Of a DNA stretch of 30,885 nt, positions 13,570 to 21,266 are shown piece by piece (position 1 is the first letter of the stretch; each line of letters opens with the position of its first letter). Source of the stretch: CAVAWX01 sp963614215 (GTDB taxonomy: Bacteria; Actinomycetota; Coriobacteriia; Coriobacteriales; QAMH01); NCBI GenBank assembly GCA_963614215.1, contig CAVECB010000021.1:1-30885 (forward strand), read 5' to 3'. Made by a program: the position numbers and the translations under genes. Below the pieces are notes generated by a model. It was not told the origin of the DNA and did not search any database. It worked only from the letters and a program-made list of their open reading frames with translations.

Positions 13570-15000
13570 TTACTCGTCAGGCCCGGTGCCCCACATCTCG
13601 TAGAGGCGCCTGCCGCAAGCATCCGTCATCTGATAGCTGCAAAACGGGATGATGCGCCCGTCTTTCATCGTGACGAGCATCGAGCATTCGCGCATGCGCT
13701 CCATCGTCGCCGTCATCGCGTCCATGTAGTTCATGATGATGAGGCTGACGCCGTGGTAGAGGTTCACACCCTTCTTGAAAAGTATGTCGGGCAGCACCGA
13801 GCCCTGGGGGCTGGCCGCATCGAAGTACTCCAAATACTCCTCGCGGGTCAGTCCGCGCGTGGCCGGCACGTAGCCGCCGTTTTCGTCGGGCGAGAGGAAG
13901 GTGCCCGTGTCGCACAGCGGGTCCGAGCAGCCAAGCGGCATGATGTCGGCCACCCGTATGCGCCCGTTTGTCTGACGCTCTATGTCGAAAATGGTGTCGC
14001 CTGCCGTGTAGGGCGCGTAGCAGTCCGGCTCGAAGCGCCCCGAGGTGAAGGCCGGCTGCAAGGCGATGCCTGCCACGATGTCGTTGTTGTCCCAGGCAAA
14101 GTCGATGACCTGCCCCACAAGGTGGTCGTTTACGCCTTTCACGATGGTCATGCACAAGATGACCTCGACGCCGACCTCGCGGCAGTTCTCGATGCAGGCC
14201 AGCTTGTCGGCAAGCATCGCCGCGTTGCCGCATATGGCCTCATAGGGTGCCTCGTCGGTGCCGTCGAAAGACAGGTAGACGCCCGTGATCCCTGCGTCCA
14301 CGAGCTTTTGCAGGTACTCGCGGCTGCGTCCGATCACGATGCCGTTGGTGTTGACCTCGATGCCGGTGAAGCCGTAGCCCCTGGCCATCTTCACGATGTC
14401 GGGCAAATCGGCGCGCACCGTGGGTTCGCCGCCCGTGATCTGCAGGCCGGTCTCGGGGCCCACATCGCGCGCGAGCGTGGCCACAAGGCTCTCTATCTGC
14501 GCGAAGCTGATGCCGTCCGTGGGAAAATCGGCGCTCATGAAGCACACGGGGCACTTCGCGTTGCAGCGGCGCGTGACCTCTATCTCGACCAGGGTGCCGC
14601 GGCGCAGGTGGCGCGGACACAAGCCGCAGCTCTTGCAGCAGGCATCCACGATAGGCGCGCGACGCTCCTTGGGCGCGGTCGCGTCGGTGTGCATGCCGCG
14701 CAGCCACTCGTAGTGCTCGGCATCCGGCCACACGTAGGTCGTAGTCTGGCCGTGCTCGGGGCAGGTGCGGCGCATCCGGACCGCGCCATCTGCATCTGCG
14801 TAGACGTGCGCATCTAGCACTTCCAGGCAGTGCGGGCACATGGCATGCACCGTGTGCAAGAGACGCTCTTCACCCGCAGGCGCACCTACTGTCGCAGACG
14901 TCGCGCCCTCGCCCGCGCCAGGATGCACGCCGTCTTCACCCGCAGGCACAGCCGCAGCCACATCCACCGCAGGCCTCTCTTGCGCCGTCACCGCCTTCAC
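13570..15000 (-). CDS. Radical SAM protein of the MJ0619/tetraether-synthase-like group
   Basis: About 476 residues from the GTG at 15000. The start is uncertain because the first 45 residues are low-complexity and no ribosome-binding site is clear; the ATG before CPHC is an alternative. Residues 55-83 carry CPHC and CPEHG, 121-131 carry CCKSCGLCPRH, and 146-153 CNAKCPVC is the radical SAM CxxxCxxC cluster motif. QITGGEPTVRADL is the usual GGEP segment. The order CPxC, CPEHG, CGLCxxH, radical SAM is what I recall for the MJ0619 group, which includes archaeal tetraether lipid synthase and other C-C bond-forming enzymes. The upstream DUF2064 gene overlaps or abuts the start. The substrate is unknown; it could modify a lipid, a cofactor or a sugar made by its neighbours. 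Confidence 0.8.
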   Translation of the reverse strand: MKAVTAQERPAVDVAAAVPAGEDGVHPGAGEGATSATVGAPAGEERLLHTVHAMCPHCLEVLDAHVYADADGAVRMRRTCPEHGQTTTYVWPDAEHYEWLRGMHTDATAPKERRAPIVDACCKSCGLCPRHLRRGTLVEIEVTRRCNAKCPVCFMSADFPTDGISFAQIESLVATLARDVGPETGLQITGGEPTVRADLPDIVKMARGYGFTGIEVNTNGIVIGRSREYLQKLVDAGITGVYLSFDGTDEAPYEAICGNAAMLADKLACIENCREVGVEVILCMTIVKGVNDHLVGQVIDFAWDNNDIVAGIALQPAFTSGRFEPDCYAPYTAGDTIFDIERQTNGRIRVADIMPLGCSDPLCDTGTFLSPDENGGYVPATRGLTREEYLEYFDAASPQGSVLPDILFKKGVNLYHGVSLIIMNYMDAMTATMERMRECSMLVTMKDGRIIPFCSYQMTDACGRRLYEMWGTGPDE

Positions 15001-15004
15001 CGTC

Positions 15005-15928
15005 CTAGAGTATGCCCTCGGTGGGCTGCGCGTCCAAAGCCGGCGCGTCGGCACCGTCCACCGCGTCGTCGAGGTACTGGCGTGGGTCGTGGTTGTCGTT
15101 GGGCGGCGCCGTGACGCGGATGCCGACGGCGTCTGCCCACTCGATCACGCGGCGCGGCACGTAGATGCCCGTTTGGAACTCGGCCGCAGATGCCAAGGCG
15201 CGCGCGCACGACAGGCAGTGCGCCAAATCTTCCGGCTCGTCCACGTCGGCCACCGGTGCCAGATAGGCGTTGGGGATGCCCTTTTCCTTGAGCTTTTCCA
15301 CGTAGCCGTCAAGCGCCGGACGCCCGTCCATGTTGTAGTAGATGCCCGTGTGGTCGATGGGCGTGTCGTAGTTGTAGCCCACGAGGCTCGTGCCGCATTC
15401 CTGGCACGGCGCCTGCACGAAGCCGGGCGTGCCCAAGACCTCGCTGAAGTAGTCGAGCCACTGGAAAGCCTGCGAAACGTGCGTGCGCGGCAGGGTGGGA
15501 ATGTCGGCGCCGATGGAGACGATGGCCTCGTAGCCCTGGTCGAAGATGTCTTGGAACGCGCCGTTGAAATGCTCGTCGAAGCTCGCGCCGTGGTCGCACA
15601 TGTAGTGGATCTCGTGCGGCCAGTTGCCGATCTCTTGGATCGTGTCTTTCATCAGCTGCACGTTTTCTTCGGGCGTGGTGGAGATGAAGAGGTCGTAGCT
15701 GCGATGCGGGGCGCCGTCGTTGGCCTCGCGCTCCAGGCGGTTCAGCTCGGCTAGGTCGTCCATGCACCACATGGCCAGCTCTGTGACGTCCCACAGGCTG
15801 CGCTTGAAGAACTGGGCGGCCTGCTGCTCGGTGAAGATGCCGCCGCGCTCGCGCGTGAGACGCGTCTTCACCAGCCCCGGGATGGGCGGCTTGCTGAATA
15901 TGAGGATCGCGTACTTCTTCTCTTGCAC
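15005..15928 (-). CDS. DUF2064/TIGR04282-type glycosyl- or nucleotidyltransferase
   Basis: A 307-residue protein with start GTG 15928 and GGAGA seven bases upstream. The N-terminus YAILIFSKPPIPGLVKTRL is the signature of the TIGR04282 group of GT-A-like enzymes, with VSIGADIPTLPRTHV supplying the acidic metal-binding segment. The family was named from arsenosugar loci, but no arsM or arsS is present here. The fold is related to nucleotidyltransferases such as CofC and MobA, so nucleotide transfer is also possible. A CQEC pair at mid-protein is unusual. It starts one base after the second molybdopterin enzyme's stop and ends at the radical SAM start, so the three are translationally linked. 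Family secure, activity open. Confidence 0.8.
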   Translation of the reverse strand: MQEKKYAILIFSKPPIPGLVKTRLTRERGGIFTEQQAAQFFKRSLWDVTELAMWCMDDLAELNRLEREANDGAPHRSYDLFISTTPEENVQLMKDTIQEIGNWPHEIHYMCDHGASFDEHFNGAFQDIFDQGYEAIVSIGADIPTLPRTHVSQAFQWLDYFSEVLGTPGFVQAPCQECGTSLVGYNYDTPIDHTGIYYNMDGRPALDGYVEKLKEKGIPNAYLAPVADVDEPEDLAHCLSCARALASAAEFQTGIYVPRRVIEWADAVGIRVTAPPNDNHDPRQYLDDAVDGADAPALDAQPTEGIL

Positions 15929-15929
15929 C

Positions 15930-18149
15930 TCAATCTCCTTTCTTGCGTATGCGGCAGGGTATGCCGTTGTAGATCCACGTGCCTATGAGCGGCTCGGCCT
16001 CGCCTTCGACCGTGCCGCGCGTGAGCAGGTTGACGTTGCTGTCGAACAGGCCAGAAAAGCCCGGGGCGCCGCCTTGCTGCTCGGGAAACCACCATCCGTA
16101 CTCGGCAGATGCTACACCATCGACCATGGGCGCGATGTGCACGTGCTGCACGATTTCGGTCTCGGGGGCATCCAGGCGCGATATGAGTGCGAGGTCGCCT
16201 TCAGACAGACCCAGCGCGTCTGCCGTGGCCTGCGACATCTCGACCAAGGGCTTCGGGTGGCGGGCGCGCATCGCGGGCACCTCGAAATACGACGAGGCCC
16301 AGTAGGGCTGCTTGCGCGCGCCGGTGATGAGCACGACGGCCTGCGGGTCGGCGCTGCGCCCCTCGTGCACCTGCGGCACAGGGGTGAAGCGGGCGACGCG
16401 ACCTGCGCCAAGGCCGTCCAGGAAGGGGTTTGCCAGCTCGATTTTGCCGCTTTGGGTGGCAAAGCCTGCCACCTCGCCCGTGGCCGGGTCGCGCTCCAAG
16501 TGCTTGTAGTAGCGCTGAGCGCCGCCGCACAGCCCCACTGTACAGAAATCCTCCCAGCTCATGCCGACGGGCTCGAGCATGCGGGCAAGCTCTTCGGATA
16601 GGTCGCGCGCAGGCCAATTTTCCTCGGCGTCCCCCAGACGCAGCGCCAGCTCGCGCAATATCGCGTAGTCCTCGCGGCGCTCGAACTGCGGCTCTACGGC
16701 GGCAGGGCCTCCGTAGCAGAAATCCGACACGCCGCCCATGGCCTGCAGGCAGGGATGCTCGAGCGCGGCGGCGGCCGGCAGCACGTAGTCGGCCATCTGC
16801 GCCGTGGGCGTCATGACAAACTCCAACACGACGACAAGCTCCATGGCCTCAAGCGCCCGGCGCACCAGCTCGGTGTCGGCGTAGGTGACAAGCGGGTTTG
16901 CCGCATCCACGACAAGGGCGCTCACGCGGTAGGGCTTTTCCTCGACGGCGGCCTCCCACACGCGCTGCGGCAGGGCGCTCGTCAGATAGCGCATGGGCAG
17001 ATGCCGGCCGAGCTTTGCCGTGCGCGCGTCGGCCAGCTCCCAGCCCCGATAGCCCTGCAAGCCGCAGTCCGGCTCGTTCAGGCAATGCGCCTTGGCCTCA
17101 TCCGACAGCTCCAGGCTGCCCTCCAGCTCCAGCTCGGACATGAAGCGCGGCGCCTCGTTGATGCAGCAGGCGCCCGGCACGTCCACATTGCCCGTGATGG
17201 CACGCAGCGCGGCCAGCACACGGTGCAGCGGCGCGGTGTTAGGCCCTATCTGGTCGACGCCGCGCCCGGAGAGCAGGCCGGCCGGGTAGTCGCCGGCATA
17301 CGCTCGTGCGGCGGCGCGCATGTCCTCGATGGAGACCTTCGTAATCTCGGCGGCCTCTTCCAGGCTATGCTCGAAGGCGGCTTCCTTGAACTCGTCGAAG
17401 CCGTAGCACCACTGCTCCACAAACTCGTCGTCTGCGCGTTCTTCCTCGATGATGATGCGCGCGAGCGCGTAGGCAAGCACGATGTCGGTGCCCGGGAAGG
17501 GGTGCAGCCACACGTCGGCCTTCATGGCTGTCTCGGACAGGCGCGTGTCCACGACGACGAGCTTGCCGCCGTCGCGGGCGTATTGCGCGACATTGCGCCA
17601 AAACAGCGAGTTGTCGCTTTGCGCCGGGTTGGTGCCCCACAAGACGAGGCAGCCGGTAAGTCCCGGGCGCAGGTCGCACTCGATGGACCAGCCGTAGGTC
17701 ATCGTGTCCATCCATATGCGCGGGTTCCAGCAGATAGGCCCTATGCCCATGTTGTTCGGGCTACCGATGAAGCTCATCAGGCGGTGCAACGGCCAGTAGA
17801 CGGCATGAGGCCCGCCGATAGCAGAGGCCACAGTCCAGCCGCCGTACTCGTCAATGAGGGCGCGCAGGCGCGTAGCGATGTCGCTCATGGCCTCGTCCCA
17901 AGAGACACGCTCGAATTTCCCGCTGCCCCGCTGGCCTACGCGTCGCAGCGGGTAGTTCACCCGACTTTCATCGTAGAGCTTCTCGACGTTTAAGCGCCAG
18001 CGCGGACAGCGCGCGGAAACGGACGGGTCGTAGGGATAGCGCGTGGCATCAGGGGTGAACTCGACGATGCGCCCGTCTTCCACGCGCGCCTCGAAAGCGC
18101 ACAGGTAGCCGCAGTAGTGGCAGTTGGTTTTACGGATGTCGCTTGTCAT
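15930..18149 (-). CDS. Molybdopterin oxidoreductase, DMSO-reductase superfamily (second catalytic subunit)
   Basis: A 739-residue enzyme, start ATG 18149. The N-terminal [4Fe-4S] ligands are Cys10, Cys13, Cys17 and Cys48. Cys140 in GPICWNPRIWMDTMTYGWS is the likely molybdenum ligand. LVLWGTNPAQSD, DTRLSETAMKADVWL and PTAQMADYVLPAAAALE are cofactor-binding segments of the superfamily, and the last 110 residues are the dinucleotide-binding barrel (GWWFPEQQGG). There is no twin-arginine signal, so it should be cytoplasmic. It shares the CWxP motif and overall layout with the larger enzyme at 21267-24113 but lacks that enzyme's tail. It follows the CCG-domain Fe-S gene by 39 bases, suggesting that protein is its electron partner. 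The substrate is unknown. Confidence 0.93.
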   Translation of the reverse strand: MTSDIRKTNCHYCGYLCAFEARVEDGRIVEFTPDATRYPYDPSVSARCPRWRLNVEKLYDESRVNYPLRRVGQRGSGKFERVSWDEAMSDIATRLRALIDEYGGWTVASAIGGPHAVYWPLHRLMSFIGSPNNMGIGPICWNPRIWMDTMTYGWSIECDLRPGLTGCLVLWGTNPAQSDNSLFWRNVAQYARDGGKLVVVDTRLSETAMKADVWLHPFPGTDIVLAYALARIIIEEERADDEFVEQWCYGFDEFKEAAFEHSLEEAAEITKVSIEDMRAAARAYAGDYPAGLLSGRGVDQIGPNTAPLHRVLAALRAITGNVDVPGACCINEAPRFMSELELEGSLELSDEAKAHCLNEPDCGLQGYRGWELADARTAKLGRHLPMRYLTSALPQRVWEAAVEEKPYRVSALVVDAANPLVTYADTELVRRALEAMELVVVLEFVMTPTAQMADYVLPAAAALEHPCLQAMGGVSDFCYGGPAAVEPQFERREDYAILRELALRLGDAEENWPARDLSEELARMLEPVGMSWEDFCTVGLCGGAQRYYKHLERDPATGEVAGFATQSGKIELANPFLDGLGAGRVARFTPVPQVHEGRSADPQAVVLITGARKQPYWASSYFEVPAMRARHPKPLVEMSQATADALGLSEGDLALISRLDAPETEIVQHVHIAPMVDGVASAEYGWWFPEQQGGAPGFSGLFDSNVNLLTRGTVEGEAEPLIGTWIYNGIPCRIRKKGD

Positions 18150-18188
18150 GGTGAAATCGCGCGTGCCCTTCGCAAAAAACGCGCGCGC

Positions 18189-19451
18189 TCAGGCTCCGTC
18201 TTCTGTCGTGGATGCAGTTGCTTCATCGGTCGCCGTGCCCGCCTTGCCGGCCTCATCATCGCTCGCCGCACCCGGCTCCTTCGGCACGACCTGCCCCGCA
18301 AACACCGGCTCGCGCAAGGCGTAGAGGCCTTCCGTGCGCGGGTCGGCATACAGCGCGTCCACGCTCGCGTAGACGGCCGGCCAGTCCACCTTCACCCCAA
18401 AGATTGGCTCCAGATAGTGCCGCACGGGGATCTCGCGTATGGAGCGCTGCATGGAGTTCACGCACGAAAAACAGGTGGACAGACACATGTCCGCGCCCGC
18501 ATCGTCCACCTCGGCCAGGCGCATGAGCCGGCGGTACTCGCAGAAGTCGCGCGCATAGACGCTGACCATGCCGCCACCGCCGCAGCACATGGTGTCGGCG
18601 CGATTGTGCGCCATCTCGACGGCCTGCGCATGCGGGTAGAGGGCGCGCGCCGCATCTCCGTAGACGCCGGCCTCGCGGTCGTAGCAAGAATCGTGCACGG
18701 TGAAGCTGCCGGCCATGTCGGCCACCTTGCCCCGCTCGCGCAAAAGCTCGGGCAGGCGCAGCAGTTCGATGCCCGTGCCCTCCAGCAGCTCGGGCAGGAG
18801 ACGCTCGCAATGCGGGCAGGTAATGACGAGGCGCTCGATGCCCTCCTCGGCCAAAAACTCCTGCACGCCTGCGCGGTAGGCGTCGAACTCGGCGAAAAAA
18901 CCGGGGTCGTAGAAGGTCGCCCCGCAGCAAAACGTCAGGGTGCGCGACGCGATGCGCTCCTCGCGCAGCCACGACATCACCGCATCCGTCAGCTCAGGCG
19001 CGTAGGCATACAGCGCGCAGCCCGGGAAAAACGCGCAGGTATCCGCCTCTCCCCCGAGGTCTGCCACGCCTTCCACAAGCGAAATGTGGTCCATGTCGCC
19101 GTGGGCGCGATGGCTCTTCAACATGCTGAAGAGGTTGTATTTCAGGTCCGTGCGAAACTTGCGGTAGAGGTCGCGCAGCTCGGGATATTCGCGCAGCACG
19201 AGGGCGCGTGCAGGCTTGCACATGTTAAAGACGCGCAAGTGCGCCGGGCAGTGCACGGTGCAACGTCCGCACAAAGCGCAGGTGAAGGGGAAATGCCGCC
19301 AGGTCTCGTCGCCGTCGAGCAGCAAGGCGCATATCTCGCCTAGATCCGGGGTGCCTTGTGGGAAATTGCCGCAGTCGGTGCGCGCGCACAAACCACAGTG
19401 CAGGCATGCGTCGGCAAAACCGCGCAGGTTCTCCTCGACCTCCATGCTCAT
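18189..19451 (-). CDS. (Fe-S)-binding CCG-domain protein, HdrD/GlpC-like
   Basis: About 420 residues from ATG 19451 (MSMEVEENLRGF); an earlier in-frame ATG has no support. Residues 16-27 (CLHCGLCARTDC) and 58-68 (CALCGRCTVHC) are ferredoxin-type motifs; the first is irregular, lacking the final CP. Two CCG domains follow: CAFFPGC with FCCGATFYDPG, then HDSCYDREAG with MCCGGGGMVS. These bind unusual iron-sulfur clusters in heterodisulfide reductase HdrB/HdrD and related electron-transfer proteins such as GlpC. There are no membrane helices, so it is soluble or peripheral. It likely passes electrons between the membrane subunit or quinone pool and the molybdopterin enzyme encoded 39 bases downstream. 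The last 30 residues are Ala/Glu/Asp/Thr-rich low complexity. Confidence 0.88.
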   Translation of the reverse strand: MSMEVEENLRGFADACLHCGLCARTDCGNFPQGTPDLGEICALLLDGDETWRHFPFTCALCGRCTVHCPAHLRVFNMCKPARALVLREYPELRDLYRKFRTDLKYNLFSMLKSHRAHGDMDHISLVEGVADLGGEADTCAFFPGCALYAYAPELTDAVMSWLREERIASRTLTFCCGATFYDPGFFAEFDAYRAGVQEFLAEEGIERLVITCPHCERLLPELLEGTGIELLRLPELLRERGKVADMAGSFTVHDSCYDREAGVYGDAARALYPHAQAVEMAHNRADTMCCGGGGMVSVYARDFCEYRRLMRLAEVDDAGADMCLSTCFSCVNSMQRSIREIPVRHYLEPIFGVKVDWPAVYASVDALYADPRTEGLYALREPVFAGQVVPKEPGAASDDEAGKAGTATDEATASTTEDGA

Positions 19452-19523
19452 TTTCCCTCTCGCCCCCTCTCTCTCGTGCCCGCATTCACGCACGTAGCGG
19501 GCATATGGCACGCACGTGCCCCA

Positions 19524-19529
19524 ACTATA
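19524..19529 (-). promoter_or_regulatory. -10 candidate in the gap before the CCG-domain gene
   Basis: TATAGT (five of six) lies about 72 bases before ATG 19451, within the only sizeable gap (19452-19620) of the cluster. An imperfect inverted repeat at 19534-19566 (ACCCC with GGGGT outer arms) covers the expected -35 region and could be a terminator for the NrfD gene or an operator. This suggests the downstream four genes can be transcribed separately. Confidence 0.4.
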
Positions 19530-19620
19530 GCGAAACCCCAGCCACGCGACAGCGCGCAGCCGGGGTCTCGTCCACGTGTGCGCCGCGTCTCAACCGCCGC
19601 AGCGCGCACGCCTTTTCACG

Positions 19621-20706
19621 CTAGGCCTCCTCGGCGGCCACCACCGAATGCGCACCCACAACAGGCGCGGCAGCCGGCGCGGCGTTCACCTCGGTCCAGT
19701 ACGTGCGACCAGGCGCCCAGTAGTCCATGAACTCGTCGTTGCCGGAAGCCTCGGGGTTGGCACCCTTGGGCAGGCGCGAGTGATACTTCTCCTCGCCCGG
19801 CCCCAGACGGCGCTCGTTGCTCCACACAATCATGAAGCGCAGCAGGCAGCCGCCGGCCAGCGCAATCACCGGCGAGGCGACCTCGGCCGCCGCACCGCCC
19901 GCGATGTTCAAAAACAGCGGGACGAGCAGGCCGCAGCCTAGCAGCAGGCCCCAGAAGTAGAAGGCCCAAGAGCCGCGCACCCAGCGGTCGGCCACGCGCT
20001 TGGCCATGTTGTTGGACGCGCAGAACTGCAGCATGACGAAGAGCAGCAGCACGACCATCTCGGCCACGATCAAGACGCGGTCGGCCACGTGCAACAGCTC
20101 GCGGAACTCATGCCCGGTGTGGATGAACTCCAGCGAGGCGGCATCGGCAAGCAGCCACTCGTTGGGGAAAGGCCACACGCCCACGCACATGGACAGCAGG
20201 GCCGCGCCCGTAGACAGCGCCGACACGGTGAACAGCACCGGCAGAGCCGGGGTGTTCCAGAACGGACGACCCTTCAGCGAAGACAGCAGCACGCCCGTGT
20301 AGACCATGACGCAGCAGCCCGCCACGCCTGCCGGTATCAGGCAAAAACGCGCGAAGCCCTCGTAGGGAATGAAGGGGAAGAACTGGAACCACGAGATCTC
20401 CCACACAATGAACAGGAAGCCGAAAATCATCGAGATGGACAGCACGACGGCGCCCCATTTGATGACGGCCGTCTTCGCGACAAACGCGCGATAGAAGACC
20501 TTTGGCTGCCCCAACTCGAACACGAGCAAGGCGGTGCCCACAAGCAGGCACAAAAACGCGACGAACACGCCGAACACGAGGGTGCCGGACGTGACCGCGG
20601 AGGGCTCGACCATCACGCCGAGCACCATCGCAAAGCACATCATGCCGCCGCCGAGGCCACCCAAGAACAGGTACAGGGCGATGGGCCAAATCCAGAAACG
20701 TCTCAT
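19621..20706 (-). CDS. NrfD/PsrC-family integral membrane subunit
   Basis: A 361-residue membrane protein starting at ATG 20706, which shares one base with the preceding stop (TAATG). Eight hydrophobic segments lie near residues 4-31, 43-65, 82-104, 121-144, 153-180, 211-232, 246-268 and 275-297. The opening FWIWPIALYLFLGGLGGGMM and the ELGQPKVFYRAF loop are typical of NrfD/PsrC subunits, which exchange electrons with menaquinone. There is no haem-binding motif. With the Fe-S subunit and the molybdopterin enzyme upstream it completes an A-B-C complex anchored in the membrane. The last 25 residues are Ala/Val-rich low complexity. Confidence 0.92.
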   Translation of the reverse strand: MRRFWIWPIALYLFLGGLGGGMMCFAMVLGVMVEPSAVTSGTLVFGVFVAFLCLLVGTALLVFELGQPKVFYRAFVAKTAVIKWGAVVLSISMIFGFLFIVWEISWFQFFPFIPYEGFARFCLIPAGVAGCCVMVYTGVLLSSLKGRPFWNTPALPVLFTVSALSTGAALLSMCVGVWPFPNEWLLADAASLEFIHTGHEFRELLHVADRVLIVAEMVVLLLFVMLQFCASNNMAKRVADRWVRGSWAFYFWGLLLGCGLLVPLFLNIAGGAAAEVASPVIALAGGCLLRFMIVWSNERRLGPGEEKYHSRLPKGANPEASGNDEFMDYWAPGRTYWTEVNAAPAAAPVVGAHSVVAAEEA

Positions 20707-21266
20707 TATGCCCTCCCTCCCAAATCGCGGATGTAGTACACCTGAGGCTCAGTCCCCAGATCCTCGTCAATACGCTCGGTGTGCAAGGAGTTCACCAGCT
20801 TGGACACCTCGGAGTTCGGGTCGTCCAAGTCGCCGAAGATACGCGCCTTTTGATGGCAGGTCTTCACGCAGTGGGGCTGCTCGCCTTCGCGTACACGGTC
20901 TTTGCAGAACGTGCACTTGCGCATGAAGCCTTCTTCCTCGTTGTAGTCGCGCGCGCCGTAAGGGCAGGCGTTCGCGCAGACCTTGCAGCCCATGCAGTGC
21001 TCGTACTTCACCCACACGATGCCGTCGTCGTCTTGACGCGAGGCGCCCGTGGGGCAGCTCGGCACGCAGGCAGGCTTTTCGCAGTGCATGCAGATCATCG
21101 GGGTGAAGGTGAGGTGGACATGAGGCCAGGTGCCTTCGGCGCCGGCCGAGACCACCGGGTTGTAGATGACATCGAGCGGAAGCTCGTTCCACGTGCGGCA
21201 TGCGATCGTGCACGAAGAGCAGCCGATGCAGCGGCGCGTGTCCATGACCATTGCGTAGCGTGTCAT
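20706..21266 (-). CDS. Four-cluster [4Fe-4S] ferredoxin-type electron-transfer subunit (DmsB/NrfC-like)
   Basis: The product is 186 residues. Four cysteine groups are visible: CIGCSSCTIAC near residue 13, CMHCEKPACVPSCP, CMGCKVCANACPYGA, and CTFCKDR with PHCVKTC. This is the standard arrangement of the B subunit that wires the molybdopterin subunit to the NrfD membrane subunit. The N-terminus RYAMVMDTRRCIGCSSC has no export signal. It begins directly downstream of the large molybdopterin gene (stop at 21267) and its stop overlaps the NrfD start by one base, so the three are one translational unit. Confidence 0.95.
   Translation of the reverse strand: MTRYAMVMDTRRCIGCSSCTIACRTWNELPLDVIYNPVVSAGAEGTWPHVHLTFTPMICMHCEKPACVPSCPTGASRQDDDGIVWVKYEHCMGCKVCANACPYGARDYNEEEGFMRKCTFCKDRVREGEQPHCVKTCHQKARIFGDLDDPNSEVSKLVNSLHTERIDEDLGTEPQVYYIRDLGGRA

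Noticed and set aside
15005..15928. Arsenosugar biosynthesis function for the DUF2064 protein
   Set aside because: The name of the family suggests it, but no arsenic methyltransferase or ArsS-type radical SAM protein is present; the neighbouring radical SAM protein has a different motif set.
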